24,278 nt of DNA. Origin: Chryseobacterium sp. Lineage in GTDB: Bacteria; Bacteroidota; Bacteroidia; Flavobacteriales; Weeksellaceae. The position numbers and the translations under genes are program-made. The notes beneath the pieces were generated by a model. The model was given only the letters and a program-made list of their open reading frames with translations. It had not been told where the DNA came from and ran no database searches. Where the stretch lies: positions 1-24,278 of the forward strand of contig QFQW01000054.1 in assembly GCA_003248755.1 (NCBI GenBank). The letters are read 5' to 3'. Position 1 is the stretch's first letter, and each line of letters starts with the position of its first letter. Shown piece after piece: positions 7,638 to 14,221 of this stretch.

Positions 7638-8366
7638 ATGCTTGCTATATTCAAAAAAGAACTTTGGAATTTTTTCGGAAACTGGAGCGCGTGGATTATT
7701 ATCGCAGCTTTCAGTATTATTTCCGCCTTATTCCTATTCTTCTTCGAGAACAATTTTAATCTTTTCGAGATTGGAAGTGCGACACTGCAAAGTTTCTTTG
7801 TGCTTTCGCCCTGGCTTTTTATGTTTATCATTCCGGCCATCAGTATGAGAACTTTAGCCGAGGAGGAACAGTCCGGGACATTGTTTTGGTTATTCTCCCA
7901 ACCTGTAAAAATTACCGAAATCGTTGGTGGAAAATTCCTTTCCGTTTGGCTCGTTGGTATTTTATGCCTGTTGCCCTCATTGGTTTATTATTATACTATT
8001 TACGTTTTGGGTGTTCCGGAAGGCAATATCGATGGAAGTATGACTTTGGGAAGTTACATCGGTTTGACGATTCTGATTGCTGCTTTTTCCGCAGTCGGGA
8101 TTTTGGCTTCATCGTTGTCTTCCAATCAAATTATGGCTTACCTGCTGGGCGTTTTCCTTTGTTTCATTCTCTATTTCGGGATTGAGCAATTAGCAAGTTA
8201 TAAATTAATGGGAGGTGCAGATTATATTTTGCAGAATATTGGATTTTATCAACATTTCTTAGCTTTTACAAGAGGACAAGTTGATACAAGAGACGTTTGC
8301 TATTTTCTTTTCGTTATATTTTTGGGATTGGGATTGGCAAGTTGGTTTGTCTGGAAAAAGAAGTAG
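7638..8366 (+). CDS. gldF: Gliding-associated ABC transporter permease GldF
   Basis: The 242-residue membrane protein matches GldF, the permease of the Gld ABC transporter of Bacteroidota. It starts MLAIFKKELWNFFGNWSAWI and holds about six hydrophobic segments (roughly 17-36, 55-69, 100-125, 138-160, 166-182, 218-238). The cytosolic loop RTLAEEEQSGTLFWLFSQP (71-89) is the conserved ABC-2 coupling segment. The next gene encodes the partner GldG; the ATPase GldA is encoded elsewhere. In gliding species this transporter was identified through motility mutants. In non-gliding relatives it is kept, with an unclear substrate, so its presence does not prove motility. Start: the ATG follows an ATCAATT repeat run and no Shine-Dalgarno site. 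The gap to gldG is 200 nt and holds a structured repeat (see findings). Confidence 0.93.
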   Translation: MLAIFKKELWNFFGNWSAWIIIAAFSIISALFLFFFENNFNLFEIGSATLQSFFVLSPWLFMFIIPAISMRTLAEEEQSGTLFWLFSQPVKITEIVGGKFLSVWLVGILCLLPSLVYYYTIYVLGVPEGNIDGSMTLGSYIGLTILIAAFSAVGILASSLSSNQIMAYLLGVFLCFILYFGIEQLASYKLMGGADYILQNIGFYQHFLAFTRGQVDTRDVCYFLFVIFLGLGLASWFVWKKK

Positions 8367-8402
8367 GAAAAGATTCAAGATAAAAGTAAAAAGAAAAAAG
8401 GC

Positions 8403-8520
8403 TTCCAATTGGAACGTTGAATCTTAGCAGCCCGACTTGAGCGGAAATCCTTTTTACGCAACGTAGTGGAGTGAAAAGATTGGGAGCGGAAGGCGGAAAT
8501 AGCTGCCCAAATTATTAAAA
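8403..8520. repeat. Structured intergenic repeat element between gldF and gldG
   Basis: This stretch is more GC-rich than its surroundings and can fold into a long hairpin. It opens with the perfect palindrome TTCCAATTGGAA (8403-8414). Outer arms GCAGC (8427-8431) and GCTGC (8512-8516) pair. Inside, AATCCTTTTTAC (8446 onward) faces GTAGTGGAGTGAAAAGATT, with a tip ACG-CAA-CGT. No ORF fits it. It resembles dispersed elements I remember from Chryseobacterium-like genomes, but I cannot confirm copies here. Confidence 0.6.
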
Positions 8521-8566
8521 TAAAAAATCCATCAACCGACAACTAAAAACTGTCAACTAAATAAAG

Positions 8567-10225
8567 ATGAATAAAAAAAATAAAATCACTTTGATTATCA
8601 TAACTGTTCTCCTTATTATCGGGATGAGCGGACTTGTCTATAAACGTTTTGATTTGACAGCGGAAAAACGTTACACACTTTCTGATTCCACAATCAAGGT
8701 TTTGGAAAATGTGAAGAAACCGATGACGATTGAGGTTTATCTTGAGGGCGATTTTCCAGCTTCTTTCAAGCAACTTTCGAATGAAACCAAATTTATGCTG
8801 GATGAATTCCGAAAAATCAATCCAAAAATCGATTACAAATTCCGTGACCCAATTGCTGAGAAAATCCCGCAGGATACATTGAAAGGAATGGGAATGCAGC
8901 CTTCGATACTTCCAGATATGAAAGACGGAAAAATATCGGAAATCGTAATGTTTCCTTACGCCGCCATCAAATATAATGGTTACGGAACTTCTGTTCCATT
9001 GATTGTCCAACAATCCGGAATTGATGCTGCAACACAACTCAGCAAATCGATTGAAAACCTTGAATATAACTTCGCTTCCACTATCAAAGGAATGACGGAA
9101 GAAACAGCGAAGAATATTGGTTTCTTGGTGAACCAGCAGGAATTGAGTCCTGATGAATTCCGTGGATTTTTGGATTTGGCAATGGAGAATTATAATATTG
9201 GTCCCATCATTCCGGAAAACAAAACCGAATTGTCTTTAGCAGATGTTCCTAAACTAAAACAAATGGACGCTCTGGTTATTGCAAAACCAAGAAAAGCTTT
9301 TACTGATAATGAAAAAGTGATTCTCGACCAATACATTATGAATGGCGGAAAAACATTGTGGATGCTAGACGCTGTGAATGCCGAAATGGACACACTTTTC
9401 CAAGCCAAGAAAATTATGGCTTACCCGATTGACCTTAATCTGACAGATTTTATGTTCAATTATGGACTGAGAATCAATCCGGCTTTGACCAAGGATATGA
9501 AAAAATCGGCGTTGGTAAGAATTGTTTCGGGTGAAGTTGCCGGTAATCCACAGTATAGCAGTTTCCTTTGGCCTTATTTCCCTTTAGGAATCGCTGAAAC
9601 CAAAAATCCGATTACGAAGAACATCAATCCTGTAAAATTCGAATTTCCAACTTCGATTGATACGCTGGGAAGACCAAATATCAAAACCAAAGTTCTTTTC
9701 GAATCCAGTGAAAGAACTACCAGCAAAACCGTTCCGAATTACGTTGCGCTTTCTGAAATCGTAAGAACAGACAGCATCGGAGAAATGGAACGCCCAACTC
9801 CACCGAAGATTTTTGCGGTGGCTTTGGAAGGGAAATTCAAATCTGCTTATGCGACAAGAAGCGAGAAGAATTCTTATCCTAATTTCAAAGCTCAAAGTCC
9901 TGAAAATAAAATGCTGGTAGTGGCTGACGGTGACGTCGCCAGAAACCAGATATGGAAAGGACAGCCGCTACCTTTGGGCGAAGATCTACTAACCAAAGAA
10001 CATTATGGTAATGCACAATTCCTTAGAAATGCTTTGGATTACCTGTTAGACGACAGCAATCTGATGGAACTAAGAGACAGAACAATTGAAGTGAGATTAC
10101 TCGACAGACAAAGAATTGATTCAGAAAAATCCGACTGGCAATGGTTCAATTTGCTTCTACCTTTGGGAATTTTAGGAGTTTTGGGAACAGGATTCTATTT
10201 TCTGAGAAAGAAGATGTTCTCGTAA
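8567..10225 (+). CDS. gldG: Gliding-associated ABC transporter component GldG
   Basis: The 552-residue protein matches GldG. An N-terminal membrane helix (about 7-26) is followed by YKRFDLTAEKRYTLSDST (25-42), the hallmark of the family. A long periplasmic region resembles the uncharacterised ABC-type auxiliary domain (DUF4350/GldG-type). A C-terminal membrane helix (about 527-545) ends in RKKMFS. Both ends lie in the inner membrane, and the bulk faces the periplasm. It should work with the GldF permease encoded upstream and a separately encoded GldA ATPase. Length is normal (about 550-560), and I see no frameshift. The start ATG follows an A-rich leader (ACTAAATAAAG). An open frame runs antisense through the 5' part of this gene, but it is a shadow. 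Confidence 0.93.
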   Translation: MNKKNKITLIIITVLLIIGMSGLVYKRFDLTAEKRYTLSDSTIKVLENVKKPMTIEVYLEGDFPASFKQLSNETKFMLDEFRKINPKIDYKFRDPIAEKIPQDTLKGMGMQPSILPDMKDGKISEIVMFPYAAIKYNGYGTSVPLIVQQSGIDAATQLSKSIENLEYNFASTIKGMTEETAKNIGFLVNQQELSPDEFRGFLDLAMENYNIGPIIPENKTELSLADVPKLKQMDALVIAKPRKAFTDNEKVILDQYIMNGGKTLWMLDAVNAEMDTLFQAKKIMAYPIDLNLTDFMFNYGLRINPALTKDMKKSALVRIVSGEVAGNPQYSSFLWPYFPLGIAETKNPITKNINPVKFEFPTSIDTLGRPNIKTKVLFESSERTTSKTVPNYVALSEIVRTDSIGEMERPTPPKIFAVALEGKFKSAYATRSEKNSYPNFKAQSPENKMLVVADGDVARNQIWKGQPLPLGEDLLTKEHYGNAQFLRNALDYLLDDSNLMELRDRTIEVRLLDRQRIDSEKSDWQWFNLLLPLGILGVLGTGFYFLRKKMFS

Positions 10226-10232
10226 TTAAATC

Positions 10233-10395
10233 TTTTTGAACACAAAGTTCACAAAAGTTATATGAATAATGACTTTCTTAAGTTTCACAAAGCCGCTTCG
10301 CTTGGAAAAGAAAACGCTTTGTTAAGTTTTACGCCTTTGTGAGACTTGTAACATAATTATTGAAAAAAAATCTTTGCGGACTTAGTGTTCAAAAA
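10233..10395. repeat. Nested inverted repeat between gldG and lnt
   Basis: The outer arms 10233-10255 and 10373-10395 are inverted copies (20 of 23 positions; the terminal TTTTTGAACAC / GTGTTCAAAAA is exact). Inside, AAGTTTCACAAAG (10280-10292) is inverted at 10335-10347 (12 of 13). Further inside, CAAAGC (10288-10293) pairs with GCTTTG (10316-10321). The whole 163-nt stretch is thus a nested hairpin. Its right end lies 9 nt before the lnt ATG. Confidence 0.8.
10346..10376 (+). promoter_or_regulatory. Candidate lnt promoter inside the repeat arm
   Basis: TTG (10346-10348), 20 nt, then AATCTTTG (10369-10376), one base off TAnnTTTG with consensus spacing. It would start transcription just upstream of the lnt ATG. 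The box belongs to the right arm of the nested inverted repeat. Confidence 0.3.
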
Positions 10396-10404
10396 ATAAA
10401 TATT

Positions 10405-12054
10405 ATGAAAAACCTTTTACTCGCTTTAATTTCAGGAGTTTTGCTCGCCATTTGCTGGCCGACTTACGGGATTCCGTTTTTTATATTTTTTGCTTGGGTT
10501 CCGCTTTTGATGGCAGAACATAACATTACGAAGTTCAGTAATATCAAGAAGAAAAGCTTGGCGGTTTTTGGTTTTTCCTATCTTACTTTTTTGATTTGGA
10601 ATTGGGTGACAACAGGCTGGCTTTATAACTCGCAATTGCCTGACGGAAGCAAATCTCTTTTGGCGGTTCTGTTTCCTGTATTAACCAATTCATTTTTTAT
10701 GGCTTTGGTTTTCCTGGCTTATCATTTTTATAAGAAAAGTCAGGGGACTTATTTTGGATTGATGTTTTTTGTAGCGATTTGGATGTGTTTTGAAAAGCTT
10801 CATCTCATTTGGGAATTTACCTGGCCTTGGCTGAATCTCGGAAATGTCTTTGCAGAATATCATCAGTTTATCCAATGGTATGATACTTTGGGAGCAACCG
10901 GTGGAAGTTTCTGGATTTTGATTTGTAATGTTTTAGTTTTTTATACGATAAGAATTTGGGAAGCCGGAAGAATCAGAAAATCATTGATTAAAAATGTTTT
11001 GATGTCGGCAGGTTTTATTATTTTGCCAATGGTCATTTCTTTGATTAAATATTATAATTATTCACCAGAAACAGTTGGCTCTATCAATGTAACAATGCTT
11101 CAACCGGCTCTTGACCCTTATACCGAGAAATACCAGAAAGACAGCTTGACAATTGAAGGTGATTTATTGAAATTAGCAGCGGAAAATTCGGTTTTACAAA
11201 GCGATAAAAAATCAAAAGTCGATTTATATCTTGCTCCGGAAACTTCACTCCCGGGAATTGGTGGTTTCAGCGAAAGAGGTTTTAATAATAGTTTGTTAAT
11301 TAATAATATCAAAGGTTTTCTTTCCCAACATCCGAAATCTGTTTTCTCTGGCGGAATTTCCAGCTATTATGTTTATAGAGAAGACGAAGAAAAACCTGCA
11401 ACAGCAAGTTATCTTGACAGACAAGGCATTTGGGTGGACGAATATAATTCTGCAATCCAAATCATCCCGAATCAGCAACCGGAAATATATCACAAAGCAA
11501 TGCTCGTTCCCGGCGTTGAGATTTTTCCTTATATCAATTTCTTCAAACCAATTTTAGGAGATGTAATGTTGGATTTGGGCGGAACAACACGTTCTCTTGG
11601 AATTTCTAAAGAAAGAAAAGTCTTTGCCAATCCTTACAACAAATCTGTAATCGCGCCAATCATTTGCTATGAAAGTATTTATGGAGAATTCGTGACCGGT
11701 TATGTCAAGAAAGGAGCCAATCTTCTAACCATTGTAACGAACGATTCCTGGTGGGGCTATTCGCAGGGTCATAAGCAACTGTTAGTTTACGCAAAACTTC
11801 GTGCGATAGAAACCAGGCGAGAAATTGCAAGAGCGGCGAACAGCGGAACCAGTGCGCACATCAATTCCCGAGGCGATATTGTGGATGAATTACCTTACGG
11901 CGCAAAAGGTGCATTAACCGCCAAAGTTAACCTGATTGACAAAGAAACGTTCTATACCAAAAGCGGTGATTTCCTTTCCAGAATTTGTCTTTTTGTAATT
12001 GGTGCGTTGTTGCTTTTTATTCCGGGGAGGAAATATTTGACGAGGAAGAAATAA
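10405..12054 (+). CDS. lnt: Apolipoprotein N-acyltransferase
   Basis: The 549-residue protein has an N-terminal block of membrane helices (about 1-215), then a periplasmic nitrilase-fold domain (about 225-505), then a last helix (about 523-540). The catalytic triad is visible: E279 in LAPETSLPG, K364 in YHKAMLVPGVE and C421 in PIICYES. NDSWWGYSQGHKQ (446-458) is also diagnostic. It N-acylates the lipid-bearing cysteine of apolipoproteins as the last step of lipoprotein maturation. A longer frame begins at a TTG at 10360, but the ATG at 10405 is preferred: it starts the normal hydrophobic sequence, while the extra 15 residues would be encoded by a repeat arm. Confidence 0.95.
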   Translation: MKNLLLALISGVLLAICWPTYGIPFFIFFAWVPLLMAEHNITKFSNIKKKSLAVFGFSYLTFLIWNWVTTGWLYNSQLPDGSKSLLAVLFPVLTNSFFMALVFLAYHFYKKSQGTYFGLMFFVAIWMCFEKLHLIWEFTWPWLNLGNVFAEYHQFIQWYDTLGATGGSFWILICNVLVFYTIRIWEAGRIRKSLIKNVLMSAGFIILPMVISLIKYYNYSPETVGSINVTMLQPALDPYTEKYQKDSLTIEGDLLKLAAENSVLQSDKKSKVDLYLAPETSLPGIGGFSERGFNNSLLINNIKGFLSQHPKSVFSGGISSYYVYREDEEKPATASYLDRQGIWVDEYNSAIQIIPNQQPEIYHKAMLVPGVEIFPYINFFKPILGDVMLDLGGTTRSLGISKERKVFANPYNKSVIAPIICYESIYGEFVTGYVKKGANLLTIVTNDSWWGYSQGHKQLLVYAKLRAIETRREIARAANSGTSAHINSRGDIVDELPYGAKGALTAKVNLIDKETFYTKSGDFLSRICLFVIGALLLFIPGRKYLTRKK

Positions 12055-12128
12055 GTTGGAGAGTTTTAGAGTGGAGAATTTGAGTTACTTTTAAACTCTA
12101 ACATCCTAAAACTTTCTGACTCTCAAAC

Positions 12129-12632
12129 TCAAAGATTCGGCAAATACCTTTCTTTGATAATATTCAGATGATGAAGGTTATGACCAACGGTTAGTTTCCC
12201 GATGGTTTCCACTTTGATATCATTTCCATTTACTTTTCCGGAAAGCTGATATGCTTCTCCCGGAAGGTTCTTAAAGAATTTGATGGTTAATTTTCTGGTT
12301 AATTTAAATTCTTTAATCAGGCTTTTCAAAGTCCTGTTGCCTGCATAAGAATTGTCTGCCCAGGCTTCTTCATCAAATCCCGAAACCAAAGACTGGTCTT
12401 TTCTGGAAAATCTGAGTGCACGATAAGCAAAGACTTTTTCCGTGTCAATAAGATGTTGCAAAAGTGTTTTCAAACTCCATTTTCCTTCTGCGTAAGCATA
12501 ATTCCCCTGTTCTTCGGAAAGTGATTCATAAATTTCCAAAGTGGAGTCAGAAGCTATTTTCATTTCTTCAATCCAGTTTTCTGAAGGAACGGAATCCAGG
12601 TAACGCTGTATATATTTTTCGAATTCTGTCAT
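12129..12632 (-). CDS. DinB-fold (YfiT/DinB superfamily) putative metal-dependent protein
   Basis: The 167-residue protein has the four-helix DinB layout. The putative metal-binding triad is H60 (LLQHLIDTE, 58-66), H151 and H155 (VGHNLHHLNIIKERY, 149-163). The stretch GKWSLKTLLQHLIDTEKVFA (50-69) is typical of the Bacteroidota branch annotated simply as DinB family protein. Members include damage-inducible proteins and thiol-dependent transferases (for example bacillithiol or mycothiol S-transferases), but the substrate here cannot be read from sequence. The gene is convergent with lnt across 74 nt and lies downstream of the GNAT gene with a 115-nt gap that holds a repeat copy. No LexA-type operator was recognised. 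Confidence 0.85.
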   Translation of the reverse strand: MTEFEKYIQRYLDSVPSENWIEEMKIASDSTLEIYESLSEEQGNYAYAEGKWSLKTLLQHLIDTEKVFAYRALRFSRKDQSLVSGFDEEAWADNSYAGNRTLKSLIKEFKLTRKLTIKFFKNLPGEAYQLSGKVNGNDIKVETIGKLTVGHNLHHLNIIKERYLPNL

Positions 12633-12687
12633 CGTTTAGTTGATTGTTTTTGGTTGGTTGTTGATAGGTTTATCAGAATGGGAAACG

Positions 12688-12713
12688 TTGTCAGGCTGAG
12701 GCTCTCGAAGCCT
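12688..12713 (-). repeat. Short intergenic palindrome-family repeat, copy 2 (inverted)
   Basis: TTGTCAGGCTGAGGCTCTCGAAGCCT region; read on the minus strand it is the same repeat as at 7576-7600. It contains the small hairpin AGGCT-TCGAG-AGCCT. It lies between the DinB-fold and GNAT genes. Confidence 0.75.
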
Positions 12714-12747
12714 TTCAATATTAATAGAATCAATAATCATTTATAAT

Positions 12748-13200
12748 TTATGATTCCACTTCCCACTCATAGAAATTCACTTCGTCGTATTTTTTGAAAC
12801 CTGCACTTGGATACAATTGATTTCCGATTATATTTTCTTTGCCCGTTTCAAGGTACATTCCGCAAGAGTTGGATGTTCTACAAAGCTCCTTCGCTTGTTC
12901 TATCAAAGCTTTGGAAAAACCTTTTCCTCGGGAATTGGAATTAACATAGAGGTCATTCAGTAACCAATAACGTTTCATTCTTGTTGATGAAAACAATGGA
13001 TACAATTGAACAAATGCCACCAATTTTTCTTCATCTTCAGCTACGAAAATCTCTGAATCTTTTTTTTCTAATCTTTCAGATAAAAATTGCTGTGCGCCTG
13101 ACAAATCTGATGTTTTATGATAGAACATCCTGTATTCATCAAACAGTTGTGACAATTGCACCAAATCTCCCGGAGTTGCTTTTCTGATATTATTCTTCAT
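12748..13200 (-). CDS. GNAT family N-acetyltransferase
   Basis: The 150-residue protein matches the GNAT fold. The acetyl-CoA pyrophosphate loop is NSRGKGFSKALI (89-100), preceded by the strand LNDLYVNS (81-88), and the fold closes with NIIGNQLYPSAGFKKYDE (123-140). It should transfer an acetyl group from acetyl-CoA to an amine; the substrate is unknown. A longer frame opens upstream at 13248, but the ATG at 13200 is chosen because IRKATPGDL follows directly, as is usual for this fold. The ATG lies inside the last codons of the barstar gene (11-nt overlap, 13190-13200), so translation is probably coupled and the two genes share a transcript. Confidence 0.9.
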   Translation of the reverse strand: MKNNIRKATPGDLVQLSQLFDEYRMFYHKTSDLSGAQQFLSERLEKKDSEIFVAEDEEKLVAFVQLYPLFSSTRMKRYWLLNDLYVNSNSRGKGFSKALIEQAKELCRTSNSCGMYLETGKENIIGNQLYPSAGFKKYDEVNFYEWEVES

Positions 13201-13477
13201 CTTCGTACTGTTCAAGATAATAACTGAATGTAAAACCTTCCACCTCATCTTCCAAATCTTCCAAAGTGGTCAAAAGGTCTTCGAAAAGCTCTAATTGGTC
13301 CACGCTCATATTTACAAATTCAATATGAATCGGCATTTCTAATTCTCCGGAAATAACATCAGAAAGCGCATCAAGATTATCTCCGAAATATTCCGGCAAT
13401 TCTAATTTTGATTTCAGTTGTTCGTAAAAATCTTCATAATCGCCAATGCTGACGAAATCGATATATATGTTTTTCAT
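13190..13477 (-). CDS. Barstar family protein (ribonuclease inhibitor)
   Basis: The 95-residue protein aligns with barstar, the intracellular inhibitor of barnase. The binding-helix block LPEYFGDNLDALSDVISG (27-44) matches barstar LPEYYGENLDALWDCLTG. Barstar Y29, D35 and D39, which fill the barnase active site, correspond to Y30, D36 and D40 here. Barstar W38 is S39, an unusual change. The C-terminal half is very acidic (LEDLEDEVEG, 72-81; EQYEDEE at the end). It should be a cytosolic protein blocking the RNase encoded just upstream. The gap to that gene is 109 nt and contains a heptamer repeat run; no clean promoter box is seen in it. The downstream GNAT gene overlaps its end. Confidence 0.92.
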   Translation of the reverse strand: MKNIYIDFVSIGDYEDFYEQLKSKLELPEYFGDNLDALSDVISGELEMPIHIEFVNMSVDQLELFEDLLTTLEDLEDEVEGFTFSYYLEQYEDEE

Positions 13478-13545
13478 AGATGATAATTGATGGATGATGG
13501 ATAAAAAATACTGATTGGAAAATTAATTCGTATATTTTAAAAATG

Positions 13546-13577
13546 ACTTTTTACTTTTTACTTTTTACTTTTTACTT
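13546..13577. repeat. Heptanucleotide tandem repeat between RNase and barstar genes
   Basis: ACTTTTT occurs four times in tandem (13546-13573), followed by a partial ACTT. On the coding (minus) strand the unit is AAAAAGT. It lies in the 109-nt gap, 10 nt beyond the RNase stop and 69 nt before the barstar start. Confidence 0.9.
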
Positions 13578-13586
13578 AAATCTATA

Positions 13587-14108
13587 CTATTTTTTCTCAA
13601 ACGATTTATAATGATTCTTTGTTAACCAAACATCGCCATTTTTAGTAAAGACAATTCGGTCAGAATTTCGGTTTCCACAATCGTAATTGACATCAGCTTC
13701 GTAATATTGTTCACCTTTTGGTAATTGTTTTTCACGATTACTGAATTTATCGCCTCCAATTGCTTTTCCTGGCAAAACATCACAGAGATTACCTTTGGAC
13801 GGAATCCAACCTTTGCTCTTTGCCTCAGACTTTGTAATATAAAAATCTGGTAGCTGATAATTGGATTTTACGTAAGCAATCACTTTTTCATCTTTCGTTA
13901 ATTCATCAATCGAATTATCATCAGCAGAATTCTCAGAATCTGATTCTTGACTAATTCTATTCTCAGGTTTTAAAGTTTCCGTCTTCCGACTTCCAGCATC
14001 CGACTTCCTTTCAATTCGGTAATTCGAAATCAGATACATTACCGAGATTCCGGCAAATGCTCCGATGAGAAAGAAAAACAGGGTTTTCAGTTTTGGATTC
14101 ATTAACAT
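13587..14108 (-). CDS. Membrane-anchored barnase-type guanyl-specific ribonuclease
   Basis: The 173-residue protein has a hydrophobic segment at about 9-28, a polar low-complexity linker (about 31-70), and a complete barnase domain (about 70-173). Catalytic residues of barnase are all present: K27, R59, E73, R83, R87 and H102 correspond to K93, R125, E137, R147, R151 and H166. YITKSEAKSKGW (90-101) and GNRNSDRIVF (145-154) are nearly identical to barnase. The enzyme should cleave single-stranded RNA after G. The N-terminal segment is either an uncleaved anchor or a signal peptide, placing the domain outside the cytoplasm. Two cysteines (C109, C144) are absent from barnase. The barstar gene follows downstream. 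An ATG at 14102 is an alternative start. Confidence 0.93.
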   Translation of the reverse strand: MLMNPKLKTLFFFLIGAFAGISVMYLISNYRIERKSDAGSRKTETLKPENRISQESDSENSADDNSIDELTKDEKVIAYVKSNYQLPDFYITKSEAKSKGWIPSKGNLCDVLPGKAIGGDKFSNREKQLPKGEQYYEADVNYDCGNRNSDRIVFTKNGDVWLTKNHYKSFEKK

Positions 14109-14196
14109 TAATTTCTTTGCTAAAATAATGAAAACCTCGATTCTTCCAGAAGAAAAAACAAATTTTAAAAAAAATTTATGCTTAACCTAATTTTTC

Positions 14197-14204
14197 TATA
14201 TTTG
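14197..14204 (+). promoter_or_regulatory. Candidate -7 box of the acyl-CoA dehydrogenase gene
   Basis: TATATTTG matches TAnnTTTG and ends 17 nt before the ATG. No TTG is seen at the expected upstream distance. A TATCTTTG on the opposite strand (complement of 14209-14216) could serve the RNase gene with a leader of about 95 nt. Confidence 0.4.
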
Positions 14205-14221
14205 GGCACAAAGATAAAAAT

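Noticed and set aside
8543..9037. Open frame of 164 codons on the minus strand inside gldG
   Set aside because: It is the antisense shadow of a well-supported gldG reading frame, and its product has no recognisable domain or normal composition.
10360..10404. Upstream TTG start for lnt
   Set aside because: The extra 15 residues are encoded in the arm of a nested inverted repeat and precede the normal hydrophobic N-terminus; the ATG at 10405 fits the family.
12055..12128. Possible terminator between lnt and the DinB-fold gene
   Set aside because: The gap has repeated GAGTTT / AAACTC words, but no stem of useful length followed by a T run could be drawn.
13201..13248. Longer start for the GNAT gene
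   Set aside because: It would overlap the barstar gene by 59 nt and add residues not seen before the GNAT core; the ATG at 13200 is a standard coupled start.
13546..13577. Possible CRISPR-like repeat
   Set aside because: The units are seven nucleotides in direct tandem without spacers, and no cas gene is present.
13190..14108. Barnase/barstar as part of a contact-dependent inhibition or polymorphic toxin locus
   Set aside because: The RNase has no large N-terminal delivery domain and no orphan toxin modules or secretion partners lie nearby.
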